A stretch of DNA of 64,000 bases from Stachybotrys elegans. Taxonomy: Eukaryota > Ascomycota > Sordariomycetes > Hypocreales > Stachybotryaceae. The stretch lies in the NCBI GenBank assembly GCA_020746835.1, contig JAGPNK010000028.1, positions 124,001 to 188,000 of the forward strand. The letters are read 5' to 3'. Made by a program: the position numbers and the translations under genes. The notes under the pieces were generated by a model. That model ran no database searches, was not told the DNA's origin, and saw only the letters and a list, made by a program, of their open reading frames with translations. Below, in pieces: positions 12,421 to 24,300 of this stretch. Numbering within the stretch: the stretch's first letter is position 1; every line of letters begins with the position of its first letter.

Positions 12421-15400
12421 TCAATGAGAGGATAGGTGTTGGCTAAGGTGGGCTGCCGTGAGAAACTCCCGCCTTATTGAGCACAGCGGGCAAATGAAAG
12501 CCCCTTTGCTGTCCCGAAAACAATTGCTCCTCGGTGCATCTGCATGAAGGCTCTCATGAGCGTTGAGTTGATTCCATACCCTAGAAGGTATTGTAAATAC
12601 TGGAGTGGCTGGTGGTAGAACGTCAACGCCGGGTTTGCTTTGCTGGCTGGATGGAGGCACTGACTGTGTTGGAGGCTGAGTTGGATTGGAAGCTGCTTGA
12701 TTAAAGGGTTGAAAAGAAGTAGAACTCTGGCTGGTCTTTTCACGTTGGATATGATCAGCCGTGATGTCAGCTGGATGTTTGGCCGGAGCGTTACCATGAG
12801 TTGTACTGCCGTTGGTAAGGACTGGAGACATTGGTGGCTGTGGAGACCAAGGACCGAAAGGCCGGGACGTACGGAGCGGAGGTAGACTCAGCCCAGTCGA
12901 CGGGTGTCCCAGATCTGTTGAATGGGCGTGTCCGGATAACCCTACATTGGTGCAATTTCCTACTGCGCTGCCGATATTATACTGCTCGAGATTATTGGGC
13001 AATGGCTGCAAAGCTTCCGCTCCACGAGAGTAAGAGACATGTCCGGGATGGATATTCCGGCCATTGATCGGCGGCCAAGCCGCCGTCGAACCGGTAACAA
13101 AGGGGGGGCTTAAGGTTGATGGGAGAGTTGCCTCCTGTTCATCAATCGCTGCAAGCGCTTGGTTCAGCGAAGCGCGAGCTACAGATTGCAGAATCTCGCC
13201 GTGCCCGGGATTGATGGTAGTTTCGGGTTGGTTGGACTGCGCAGCCTCTGAGGGCTGTGGTGGAGTCTCATTTTGCTGACCAGAGCCCATATCAGGCTCA
13301 GTGACCATTTGAGCTTCAGGTGCAAGTGTCCGAGTAGGAGTTGGCTGACTAGCTCTTGGTGGTGCTACTAGAGGGCGAGATTGAGACGCACCCTGACCTT
13401 CAGTAGTCGTGTTTTGGTCCCGGCTCGATTCAACCATCGGAGGATCGATTGGTGCAGCCTGGCTGTCATGCTGGTAACGAGTCGTATCGATGCCTTCATG
13501 GCTATTCGTAGGTTGATCTGAAACCACATTTCTTGTTCCATTGCCGGGGTTTGATTCCTCGAAGGGTAAAGAGATGTCATCTTGTGCTGTTGGTGTCTGT
13601 ATCCATTTGTCGAACTCATCCTCGTGCGTCGAGGGTAGCAATATTTCACTTCCATGACTCTGCCCACCACCATCGGAATCAGAATCATGTAGGATGATAA
13701 CATCGTGCTGTACTTCAGGTCCACTCATGTCCACAGTGTTCTGCACAGCAGCGTCATTTGCGCGTGGGGCATTTAGCGCTTGGTTGGCGTTGCCTTGCTC
13801 GAATGTGGTGCCCTCCAATCTAGGAATCCCAGCTGCCTCAAACTCCTGGGGCACATGATTTGAATCCACAGATGCCAAGGTCTCCTCTGTCATGCCCTGT
13901 CTGGTCGTCTCTGGGCTACGAGGAATTCCAAGGTCGGGCGTCGTATCTGAAGCGGACGCTGCTTGAATTGTTAGCTGGGCAAGTGTCAGATGCCAATTCA
14001 TTACCGTTCACACACCTTGTTCTGAGCTATCATCTACATTCATGGCTCTTGCTGGTGATTTACCTACTGGCTCATCATCGGAGGGAAAGTCGTACAATTG
14101 GCTTTGCTGGCGCCGCTTGAGAAATTCCCGCACTTGTTTCGAGTTGGGAATAAGCGAAAACTTTTGATCAGCATCGTATTCTTGCAGATCGGTAGCGGCC
14201 ACCCAACCAACGGCGCTTTTGGCTGGAAAGGGCAGACCATCAAAGTACATGACTGGAAATTGACGCTGCGATGCCAGTGGACCACCAATCTCGTAGTCCT
14301 TCTTGAATTCAAGACCTTTGGTCCGCACGCTACGGCTGTAACATACCGGAATGTTGTCGTAAAGTCCCAATTGCTCGAGGGTGCCAGGCACGCCAACGTC
14401 GGGAAGATTTGTTGCTGGTAGGAGTAGTACAGCCAACCATTCTTTCGACTTGTGCCAGAAGCCAAGATAGACTCTGCCAGGAATTGGATCCATGATACCC
14501 TGGGGTCCCATAGGAGTTCCGTTTGCCTCTTGTTCCTCTGATCGTGCTGATTGCTGATCCCTCCTACTTGTTCGGCGTTTGGTATTTGGAGCATCTCTGA
14601 AGCTACTAGAAGGCTTTTCGGCTGATTTGCGTGGGGTCTGAGCTGGCGATGACTTTTCCTTGCGAAATGCAACTCGTGCTATGGCATTGTTCTTGTAAGC
14701 CTTGGCCTTTGTGCAGTGTCGTACCTCTATGCCTAGGTGCTCAACGGCTATGTCAAACGTTCGTGGCATCCTGCCGTGCTTGGTGCCACTTAGATGCTTA
14801 GCAGCTCCGATGATGGGGTTGTTTTTGAAGTCCATGTTGTGCTCCTCGCAACGAAAAATGAACCACTTGTTGGAATTATCGGGGTATTCGACTATGAGGT
14901 GCTTTGTGTGGGCCTTGCCGTCTTGCCATACCTCGCTATAGTCGACAAAGCCCCTCGTATCAATCTGCCTGCGCTTTGGGGGCTGCAACGAGTCTGAGCT
15001 CTCTGAGCCATCTCGATTACGTTTCTGTTGTCGTCAGAGACTATTCTGTCAGTGGATTGTGGTTCGCTCACGTTGGTTCCAGGTCTATCCTCGGTATCGC
15101 CCTCATCATCGCCCTCACTGTCGCCTTCATTGTCGCCTTCATTGTCGCTGCCATTGCCAGAGTCATTGTCACCCTCAAGGCTTATGTCTCGGTTCATCTG
15201 AGGATTCAACTCGCTATCTGCTGAAATCTGCGCGTCCACATTTGCTTCCAAGATTGGAGACTGGTCGCTGCCTGGCAGCTCATCGTGTGCTCCATGAATA
15301 GGAGTTGTGTTAGACGATTGTTGACGCGACGCGTCACGATCGCCTGTTGCTAGGAAAGCCGCGAGATTCGTGCGGAGGTTTTGGACGATGGCTGCCTTAT

Positions 15401-15692
15401 TTTCCTCAAAGGCAGCCTGCTTCTCCGGTAAAGTAGCCTCAAAATTTAGCTCCATTTCCTTCAAAGTCCAGCCGTAGGCAAGAATTTTATCTTGCAGCTG
15501 TGTCCGCGTCACATCGTTGCCATCGAGAATAATAGACGCAAGATGGTCCCAGGTGCCTTGAAGTTCATGCTTGATTTCCGCTAGCTGACCCTCGTAATGC
15601 TTGCGTGGGGATTTTAGACTGCTGAGTGCTTGCTGTGCCTCAGCGACCAACGCGGCTGCCTGGGCGACGAAGACATCGGCTTCTTCGGGCAT
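12421..15692 (-). CDS. Large disordered protein with C-terminal C2H2 zinc finger
   Basis: A 1055-residue protein, function unknown. Exons on the minus strand: 15072-15692, 14016-15024, 12421-13958. Both introns have good branch sites (CTGAC; CTAAC) and restore a continuous frame. Layout: an N-terminal alpha-helical, coiled-coil-like segment (about 1-110); a strongly acidic Asp/Glu/Gly/Ser repeat (about 180-205); a basic stretch leading into a globular region rich in Trp and Tyr (exon 2); a long low-complexity Pro/Ser/Gln/Thr region (exon 3); and a single C2H2 finger at the very end (CPLC...HLSQHLSSH). This suggests a nuclear chromatin or transcription protein, but I do not recognise a named family. 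No link to the neighbouring cluster is apparent. Confidence 0.8.
15090..15160. repeat. 12-bp minisatellite encoding acidic repeats
   Basis: Imperfect tandem copies of a unit like TCGCCTTCATTG inside exon 1 of the C2H2 gene. On the coding strand it encodes repeated D-N/S/D-E-G tetrapeptides. Confidence 0.75.
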
Positions 15693-16139
15693 ATTGATGC
15701 CCTGACGTTGGTGTGCGTGCTCGAGAAATCATAGACAGGATCTATGTGAAATTATTAAAAAGCTTTTCAGAGGCCTGCTCACAGGCAAATTGTGATGGCA
15801 GGGGAAAGTTGCTGGTGGCACAGGTCGGCGGCAAGCGACCTTCTTATATTGGCCGGCATATGTGACCCGAGGGCCTGGTTCTAATAACATCCTTGGCATG
15901 ACAGCCAATGAAATGAGGGGTATGACATGGATTGTATCAACCAACACGTATTGTAAAATGAGGCCGTACATGGCAGGATGTGTGGTATTGAGCACGCTAA
16001 ACTCAATAGGCTCGAGTTCCATATTTCCGTTGGCTACTATACCTCTGAGTAACTGCAGAATGCCTACACTGAGGGCTGCACAGCCCCTGGCAGGCGAGAA
16101 GATGCTCTCAGCCCGTTGGGACAATGTGGTACCTGACGC
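15693..16139. other. Intergenic, no confident gene
   Basis: Upstream region of the C2H2 gene. Open frames exist on both strands (up to about 145 codons, partly hydrophobic on the minus strand), but none has a recognisable domain or start context, so I annotate none. Confidence 0.4.
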
Positions 16140-17710
16140 CATGGTCGCCACAAGCTGTGCAACACGCATTTACAATCATTTGTGCGGAAGTTTTGGCGAA
16201 AGGATCAGGGCCATTTTTCAAGCAGTGACTATAATCCTGACTGCGAATAGCTTAGCCGTCACTGAACATGATTTTCACGACCAACTCGACCGAGACACAT
16301 TGCGCATAGAGAGAGAAGGTGCAGAGCTGAGGAGGCGGTTGGCGGAATGTGAGATACCCTGCCGACAAGTCATTGAAGCGTGAGACCGCTGCCGAAATGT
16401 ACAAGATGTTCAAGACTACAACTTGCAATCTGACCATGACGAACCTGAAGGTGCTCGAGTACATGGCCTCGTTTGGAAAGTAGGAACTCTCTCTTCAGCT
16501 CTGAATTTGAATCTGCTGACTTACAATATTTATCCAAGTCAATCCGGATCATGCGTTCTCTTTTATGGCGCGAGCAAATCTACTAGTGTGCATGTCTACA
16601 ACCTCAGACGTAAGAACTCTGCACGTACTTATTCATGGCAGAGGTAGAATCTACGTGAACGGAATTTTGAATGCTCTGGATGGCTCTGGTGGGCTCTGGT
16701 GCAGCCACTAGCTCTTCAAGCGCATTGGTTGTTTCCATATTGAAGGGGGACCAGAAGGCGCTGTACCCAAGAACCTCAAAGCGAGAAAGGGGCCTTCTGC
16801 CGCACTTTCGCCAAGACTGTCAACGTTGGTGCGAATGTTGGCGGTGCCGCCCTCCAGGTTGGCTCCCCCTTTATGGGTCCAATGGGCACGCTCATCGTCC
16901 CTATTACTGGTGGTATCCTCTCTGTTGTGGCCAAGATGATCAAACAGTGTGCATAGTCCTCGTTTGTGACTGGAAACCCTCAGAACGACCACAAGCAACA
17001 TGCTGCCCGTGATATTCTTGGAGAGGCTCTCCTTCAAACTGTCCTCAAGATCAACATAGAGCAGGCTATGAGAAACCAGTTCCTTGCCAAGATGCAAAAA
17101 AAATATATGCAAACAAGACACCTGATTCCCAAACTCGCAAAGATAATTGCACATGCTCTCACAGGCACTCTGAATAGCTGTGGAATCCCAGTACAGAGGC
17201 GATAACTCTCTACCCCCAATTCCGTACCACTGAGGACCTCCCTGAAGCCTGAGAATTGGCAATTTACTGAGGCCATCCTACATCAGGTCAAGCCTGATTC
17301 TTCAGAAGCAACCTCTTCACAGGAGGGCTTCACAGGTTTCCTCAACACTATCGTCAAAACCGCTGTTTCCATTGTCTCTCCTGCCAACGGCTTCTGTTCC
17401 ATTCTCCGATTTCTTGGTCAAACCGAGAGTAGCTTTGAATATGACCTGGTTGAATTAGGCTGAATTATCTTCCCACGTCGAGGTTCTTTGCCATAGAGCC
17501 TTACTCGTCCAGGCGGCTCTTCAGATTCTGATTGATGCAGCGGCCAAAGAGAACGATCAGGAGGGGTTCCTTTCGGACCTTGTCGACACTGCCAAGAAGA
17601 TCGGAAGCAAAGCTGTCAAGGTCGCACCTATTCTCATCAAAGATGTCAGCCATATCGTCAAGAATATTCTCGAGGCTGTCAACGATAATGAATCAATCCT
17701 AGACAAATAA
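16140..17710 (+). pseudogene. Decayed gene with internal repeats, family unknown
   Basis: Several plus-strand blocks read as real protein but are split by stops and frameshifts. Examples: a Glu/Arg-rich helical block with AEMYKMFKTTTC ending at a good intron (donor about 16482, acceptor about 16538); a Gly/Val-rich block (GGAALQVGSPFMGP) about 16,830-16,960; EALLQTVLK about 17,020; EGFTGFLNTIVKTAVSIV about 17,320; and VQAALQILIDAAAKEN...KKIGSKAVKVAP to a stop at 17,710. The AAxQ.L...EGF...K.A pattern recurs at least three times, so the ancestor was a repeat protein. I do not recognise the family. An intact multi-intron gene is possible but I could not build one. Confidence 0.45.
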
Positions 17711-18646
17711 GATCGTTCCAGAGGTATTGCCAGCGAGGAGCCCGATCAGGCCAAAACCAACTCTGGTTCGGTCGTGGAACTTGAAAGAATCACGCAAATT
17801 CTTGTCCTTGTACTTCTATCACTAGTCCGCATTCGCACATCAATCCCAACGTCTATCTAGTGTTTGTTATTGTTTTTTTTCATTCTAATGGAGTCCTTAT
17901 CAAGCCACTAGTACCCACAGTAGTTCTGTAATCTACGGCATGATACCAGCTGATCCGAGACAACGGCTGGTCTGAGATGTAAAGACACTTTACATACGGA
18001 GTACTGTTGATGGGGCTATCTTGAAAGCCAGCCACTTTATCTGATCCGTACACGGCGGAAATAGTGAAGAAGGATGTAGTCAACGTCAAAGCATATTTTG
18101 GAAGTGTACGGAGTAATCTTGCCTGGCTTGGCTGAGTTGAGTGTCGAAGCGTCTTGTCCGCTTGTTATGGGGTCTCAGTACTACGATAATGATTTTCAGC
18201 CAGCCTCAGCAATCAGGGCATTCGATAGCTTGATTTAGCTTCATAGGACCATGACTGCCGATGCATAATGGGCTTTCCATTTCTCCAACCATGGGTATCC
18301 CTGATCTTGTAGACATTATTGGCATTATTAGGTAGTAGGAAGAAGAGCTAGACTGTCAAAAGTTAGAACAGAGTAAGGTTGCTTGAATTCCCTGCACCAT
18401 TAACCTACACGCAGCCAGTAAGACGTAGCACCTGGGTGGCGTTTTGTGCTTCCAGCTGCTTCCCGCCAGATACTGAGACTGAATACTCAAAAGCATCACC
18501 GCCTTTTGCTTGTTACAAAATGGATCCGATCTAGACTCTGGTTTACAGATATATAAAAGGGTACCGAGTGCTGCCCTTCATCTTGTGTAATTCATCACAG
18601 CAAGCAACTCATTCGTCTCTCCATACGCCGCAATCCCACCTTAACC
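17711..18646. other. Intergenic; promoter of the 475-aa gene at its right end
   Basis: No gene seen across most of this stretch. Near the right end a TATA-like sequence (ATATATAAAAGG, about 18,550) lies roughly 95 bp before the next start codon, followed by a C/T-rich leader, a good core promoter. Confidence 0.5.
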
Positions 18647-20175
18647 ATGCCATCCATCGATGCCGCTTTCGGCGCAAGCCAGAATACTGTCAATGCCTTG
18701 CTGCCTCAGCTCTTCCAGGCTCTTCGCCCAACCAATCTGTTCAAGTTCAATGTCAATATCGACCAAGTGGGCTTTAAGAGCGTTGATGTCGATATCACGC
18801 AATCTCCATCCGTTAACTTTACAGTACGCTCCACAGTCTGCATTAATCCAACCTGTATTAACATATTCCAGCCCACCGGTATCCCAACCCATGTTTCGGA
18901 GACTGTCCTCAATGTCGTGTCCTCCTCGCCTGAGTTTCAACAGCTTGCGGAGACTGAACGCAACGCCGTCGCCAGTGGCGCGCTCGCCGCTTTGTCCAAC
19001 ATCAATTTCGATATCATCATCGAAGGCATCAAATTGCAACTTAACTACAGCGACACTACCAAGAAGCCCCTTGTTCTGACGGCCAAGATTGTGCTGACGA
19101 CACTGGTATCCATTGATGCCAGCATTGCCTCTACTATTCGGTTGCAGGCCGAAAGCGGCGTCATCACCACCAGCATGCCTGACCTTGACAATGTCCTTAA
19201 CAGTGCTATTGTGCCATACGTCAGAACTACGATCAATAATGCAAGTACCTCGGCCCCTTCTGATTCCTTGTCTAACTATCCTACTCAGGACATTCTGTCG
19301 CCTATTGCCATTCCCATCTTGCAGTTCCTCGGCATCATTGTCTCTGTCCCAGGTAAGCCCCCAAAACCTCGTCAATCGAATCGCTCTGATGAAACTAGTC
19401 GCCCAGATTGTCAACGATTATGTCCTCGCTTACACGGCACTGGGAGTCGCACCCCCCGATTTGCCAACGGGTAGTGTCAATTGGCCGTCCGATGGAGTCT
19501 TCGTTTCCGTTGGCACCCCCCTAATTTCTACCATTGCAAACCAACAGATCTCCAACGCGGCATCCCAGCTTCCTCACACTGGCTTCAACGAGGGCCCCTT
19601 TACTGGAGACCTAGGAGTCAGCTTGGACAATCTCCAGAACGTGGACATTCTGGACGACGGAAGCATCGTAAGCAATAGAAACTACCCGTGCCCCCATACT
19701 TCAAAAGCTCACACTCTTGCAGTCCGCAGCCATCAGCGCCCAGGCTGCCGCTAACGTTACTTTTCACACCCTGTGGCCACTTCCCAACTTCTCATTCGGC
19801 CCCATTTCTCGCGGCACCATCGGACTGCAGGCTAAAACGAGCGTCAGCGATAGCCAATTGATCATCTCGGATATTTCTGTCAACAAATTCAACCTCTCAT
19901 TCGAATGGGGAGTTATCCCGGGTTGGGTCAACGCAATTCTGCGCCCGTTGCTTGATCCGCTGCAAGACTACCTCTTCAAAACCCTCATCCGGCCGCAAAT
20001 AAGCGCTGTCCTCGCCCCGCTTGACATTCCTGTCTACACGATCCCTACTATCACTATTCCTGTCAATGATAGCAACTTCACGATTTCCCTCCCTTCTGTC
20101 AGTACCGGGAAGGTGGTTGTTGGTGGAAATAACCAACTGGTGGCTTTCGGCACTCCACAGATTTCCAAAATGTGA
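18647..20175 (+). CDS. Unrecognised 475-aa protein of amphipathic beta character
   Basis: Function unknown. Exons: 18647-19352, 19399-19667, 19723-20175; all junctions are GT..AG and in frame. The protein has no obvious signal peptide or membrane segment. It is rich in Val, Ile, Ser, Thr and Asn with alternating hydrophobic and polar residues, e.g. FKFNVNIDQVGFKSVDVDI near the N-terminus and VYTIPTITIPVNDSNFTISL near the C-terminus, and has a predicted helix with LRPLLDPLQDYLF. Two halves with long beta-rich runs around helices recall lipid-binding TULIP-like folds, but this is an impression, not a match. A TATA box 95 bp upstream and a clean leader suggest good expression. Confidence 0.85.
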
Positions 20176-21216
20176 GATTCCGATATCAGTATGAGGGGAT
20201 AGATGGCAGCCACTTCGAAAAAGGTAGCGCTCTCCTTGCATAGGCAAGGTTAAACCAATTGATTAAGACTGGTACGAGCCGCCTAGCTGGGACGATGTTT
20301 GTGCTGGTGACCACCAGCTTGTTCAGTGCCTCTCGTGAGTGTGATATGACAGGCCTAGTTCGGAAAGATTTGCCAAAGTCCAATTTCGTTTCTTTTAGTA
20401 TCATGGTCACGCTAGGGCACCGGAGGGTTATTTTGAAAGATTAAAAGTATCAAAGTAAGTAGCTCGGCCGGGGCTCGAATATCGGAAATAATTTAGAATA
20501 TCATTAAATCTAGGTTTTCACCCAAGTTGCAACATTTTCTGTGCTTGTCAGTAGTCAGGACGATGCAGGTGAATCGCCCTCGGATGTGATCTCACCCGGG
20601 GATCAATACATCGCCAAGATAGAGACTAACATAAATGCGGTCAGCTGAAAGCCTATTTATGCTTTAGTATATTTGAAATTCGTCATGATGTCCCTCCTCG
20701 AGTTGGAAAGAAGCTTGGCTGATCCACTTAGCCTTTGAGATTCCCGTATATTTTCCTTGGCATACGCTAACATGCACCTTAAACAGAGAGACAAGTGTGT
20801 GGGACTTTAGCATCGAGGGGAATGCCGACTGAGAGCTGGGGCTGTGTCCAATGACAGTCTAGCCAAGACAATATTGCAGATCCTTTGTTTGCCATTTCGG
20901 AACACACACCTTCCGCAGGTGCCCAGGCGTGCTAGTATCACTTGATCGAGGCTTAGAATCCTAATTGACTGAGCCTCTGGACACAATGGCGGTCCACATC
21001 AAGGCTAACGATCTTGGCCACAACCTTTTGGCGGACCATGACGACCGCAACTCTTGGCCCATTCCATCCGGTCAGACTGTCCGAATTATGGGATTGATCT
21101 ATGTCTATAAAGATGATGTGGAAGAATGGCAAGAAGAAAAATATTCTCACTCAACTCAGCCACATACATTCCATTTCCCTACCATTTCCCAAGCCTCTTA
21201 CACACAATACATCACT
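20176..21216. other. Intergenic, no gene seen
   Basis: About 1.0 kb. An open frame runs in from 20,965 in phase with the next gene, but it precedes a typical signal-peptide start and is probably untranslated leader. Confidence 0.5.
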
Positions 21217-21927
21217 ATGAAGACCTCCTTTGCTGCCATTGTGGCTTTCGCCGTCGTGGCATCGGCCATTCCCATGAAGCAGCATTCTCGGTCACCATTT
21301 CATTTCACCTCGACGTACAACATTGTTGCCACCCCTGAGCAGGTGGTTAACTCGGACAATGAGTTTACTGGTGGGCTTGAGGGAGTCCGGGGGTACTATA
21401 ACTTTGGCGTGAACTCATATGAGAACACCATATGCTACAACATCACTCTTGTGGGATTTAGAGGAGTAAGAAGCCTCCTACCAAGACCCCGGGGCCTTAA
21501 TGCACAATAACACTCACACGTTTAAAGGACTATCAAAGCCCCGCCAGAAGCGCCACCCATATTCATGAAGCACCAGAAGGGCAGTCTGGACCACCAAGGT
21601 ACGCTAAATTCGCAACACAGAACCAGACCCATTATCAGGATCATTCAAGACATTCGTTAGGTCATCGTTAACTCAATTGACAGAATCGCTTTCCCCAACC
21701 CTACTGGTGATGGCGAATTCCGCAGGAGCATCGGATGTCTCACTGGTCCTTTCGTGACCGGGGTAAATGCGACAGATGGGAGCGACACTGGAACCGGATT
21801 CCACGTCCGAGAGATTGAGGAAGACCCGGCCGCTTTCTTTGCTGATGTTCACTCCAGTTTGGCTGTGCCCGGTGCGGTTAGGGGTCAGCTGGATAAAGAT
21901 CGTGGCTGCCCGGCATCAAAGCACTAA
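21217..21927 (+). CDS. Secreted CHRD-domain protein
   Basis: A 187-residue predicted secreted protein. Exons: 21217-21465, 21528-21598, 21684-21927. The start MKTSFAAIVAFAVVASA gives a clear signal peptide; in-frame codons upstream are ignored for that reason. The mature part has the CHRD (chordin-like) pattern: early beta strands, CYNITLVGFRG, then THIHEAPEGQSGPPRIAF and a closing VREIEEDPAAFFADVHS. CHRD proteins are common extracellular proteins of bacteria and fungi with no settled biochemical role. The histidine motif THIH is produced by splicing of exon 2. No functional link to the neighbours is seen. Confidence 0.85.
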
Positions 21928-23148
21928 GCTCCAGCTTGGATATATTGGAAGACGGACATATTTCTTAGGAATTTAATATTCCTACGTCCTTTTGCCCCCT
22001 TCACACTCCGTGAATTCATCTGTCAAACTGAAGTATCTATATGATCATGGAAATAGTGTACAGTATGAGGTGGAATCAGTTACAGGCAAATAAACAGCAG
22101 GGGAGGTGCCTAGTGCCCCGGCAACCATTGCACTCGTAAACAGAAGAGAGAAGGAGTGACTATATAAACTGTATTTAAATGTAAATGTAGCAGTAATGAC
22201 CAACTACCAGAATCACAACAGAGGAAGCGCGCACCAACGCCATTTATCATAACTATTACGAGTCAGTTCCGGGATTTTCGCTTTCCTTTACGGCTGCTGT
22301 TAAGTAACCTTGTCGAATCAGAGGCGGAGACACCAAGTATCCAGCTGTCCCGATGATTCCGAGACGATATCCACTTCTTGCCGTAGCTAGGCCCGAGGCA
22401 TATATGGATCAATATCGTCTGCATGAATCAAGCTTCGAAGATAGGTTGCAAAAACGAACCAACATCAATGGCAGAATCTGTTCACTCGCATTGCTATTGC
22501 TACGGCCCATGTTGCCAATGGCACGTATGAATGCTTGCCACGTTATTGTCTTGGCTGTTACAGATTGATTGGTGGATTTATGGACGATCTTGTATAACCC
22601 GCAGATGTACGGTTACATCGTACTCAATGATTGTTAATCATTATCCAGGAAGAGAGCTATTAGTATGAGGATACTTCTTTTGGAGGTGGAGGGACTAAGG
22701 CAGAATGGGGCTGATAAGGCCCGGTTAGAATTACCAAATGTGGATGCACTGATATTGCATCGTCTAGTCAAGATGACATACTAGCCACCTGTATAGTCTG
22801 CGCTGGATGTCACTGATACGGTATAGTAAGCGACGTTGGGCGTAGATAATGGATGGGGTCTAGGGCAGCTATCATCAAGATTTTTCCTATAGTGGCAAGG
22901 AAACCCCTGTGTGTGGGAGATGATACACGTTATCTAAGGCCATGGTGGATCGAGTGTCGTGGACTGGACTCGATGCTTCAAGGGATCAGATAAGACACTA
23001 GAACCGTTCAGGAGAGAGTAACTGGGATACTTAGAGCGAGGACTACCCCGGATTATTGTTATCATTCACCTAGTTATTGTCAGCGTTCGGTCGCACCTCT
23101 GAAACTGCAACCAGAACTTCCCTGATACAAGCGTCCTATTCTCTTGCG
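21928..23148. other. Intergenic, no gene seen
   Basis: About 1.2 kb with only short, unsupported open frames. Presumably holds the promoter of the oxygenase to the right. Confidence 0.5.
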
Positions 23149-24300
23149 ATGGCGCCCTCTGCTCTCTCCGACCCAGTCCAGGCTCTAGATGTCAAGCCTG
23201 GCATGGGCTATGCCGATAAACAAGTCCAGTTCGACCCAACGAAGCATCTTGCATACTCTCCACCCTCGACAATCCTGCGAATGGCAGATCTCGGCCTCGA
23301 GCCTAGCGTTCTATCACCTGTCGCAACTACTGAACCGTTTCCCCTCTTGACCCATGAGGCTGTTCTACAACACCGACGCGAGATTTTCAGTCACGATGTT
23401 CTTGACAACTGTCTTCACCATACCCAGCCGGGGTCTATCCAGCTCCGCGGGATGGCACCTCGTTATGCTCCATTCATCCATCAGTTCTGGCGATCCCCTG
23501 AAGTGCTGAAAATCGTGAGCGATATTGCAGGGGTTGAATTGGTCCCAGTGATTGATTATGAGATAAGCCATGTCAACGTGCAGCTTGGTCCGGGAGGCAT
23601 TGAGGCTGCCCGGCGTACACCAGTGGAGCCTCCTGAAGCGACAGCTGAAGCGATTAAACAGTTCGGGGGTATGTCAAAAGAAGAAATGGTGAAAGATGAC
23701 TCACAGCGTGTCATCGAGTGGCACCGTGACTCTCACCCGTGGGTCTGCGTGGTAATGCTTTCGGACTCGAGATATATGTGCGGTGGTGAGACGGAGCTCC
23801 TGAAGGGTGATGGAACCACTATGAAAGTAAAGGCGCCCCAGATGGTAAGTTGACAAAGCAATATCCCATGATGCCGCAACAGTTACTCAACTATGAAGGG
23901 ATGCGCTGTCCTGTTGCAAGGACGCTACATCACCCACACTGCCGCTCCGGTAACCAACATGCCCGAGCGAGTCACCGTCGTCACATCCTTCCGGCCTAAG
24001 AATCCGATGCTCATTGACGATTCGACAAACTTGAACGTCCGGGTAGAATCACACCTCTCTGAGCTGTACTACCAATGGGCGACATATCGCCTGGACATCA
24101 TTGAGCAGCGTGCACGCCTCATGAGAGAGGCACTCAAGCAGCGGTACAAGAAAAACGTGAATGAATCGGATCCGGAGGGCAAACCTGGCCTCTGCATGAA
24201 GGACACGGTGGATATGGATGAAATGAATACATGGTCTGATGGTATGATCAAGTACATTCAGGATACAGTATATGAGATGCGACCTTTAGAAGAGGCGTAA
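23149..24300 (+). CDS. Fe(II)/2-oxoglutarate-dependent oxygenase-like protein
   Basis: A 365-residue putative non-haem iron oxygenase. Exons: 23149-23844 and 23899-24300, phase 0 junction. The iron triad is visible: EWHRDSHPW gives His192-x-Asp194 and RYITHTA gives His245; Arg256 in PERVTVV is placed to bind 2-oxoglutarate. The arrangement (HxD, about 50 residues, H, about 10, R) fits the double-stranded beta-helix core. The C-terminal third is a charged helical extension. It lacks an N-terminal signal. The start is the first true ATG in the open frame. Family assignment below superfamily is uncertain and the substrate is unknown; related fungal enzymes act on small metabolites. It stands alone, with gene-poor DNA on both sides. 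Confidence 0.85.

Noticed and set aside
15862..16383. A 173-codon plus-strand frame overlapping a 146-codon minus-strand frame
   Set aside because: No recognisable domain in the first two thirds of either; only the end of the plus frame looks coding and is included in the decayed gene.
18641..19414. A 257-codon minus-strand frame
   Set aside because: Fully antisense to exon 1 of the 475-aa gene, which has splice sites, a promoter and coding character; the minus frame is a shadow.
20965..21216. Upstream in-frame extension of the CHRD protein
   Set aside because: It would bury the signal peptide inside the protein; the ATG at 21,217 gives a typical secreted start.
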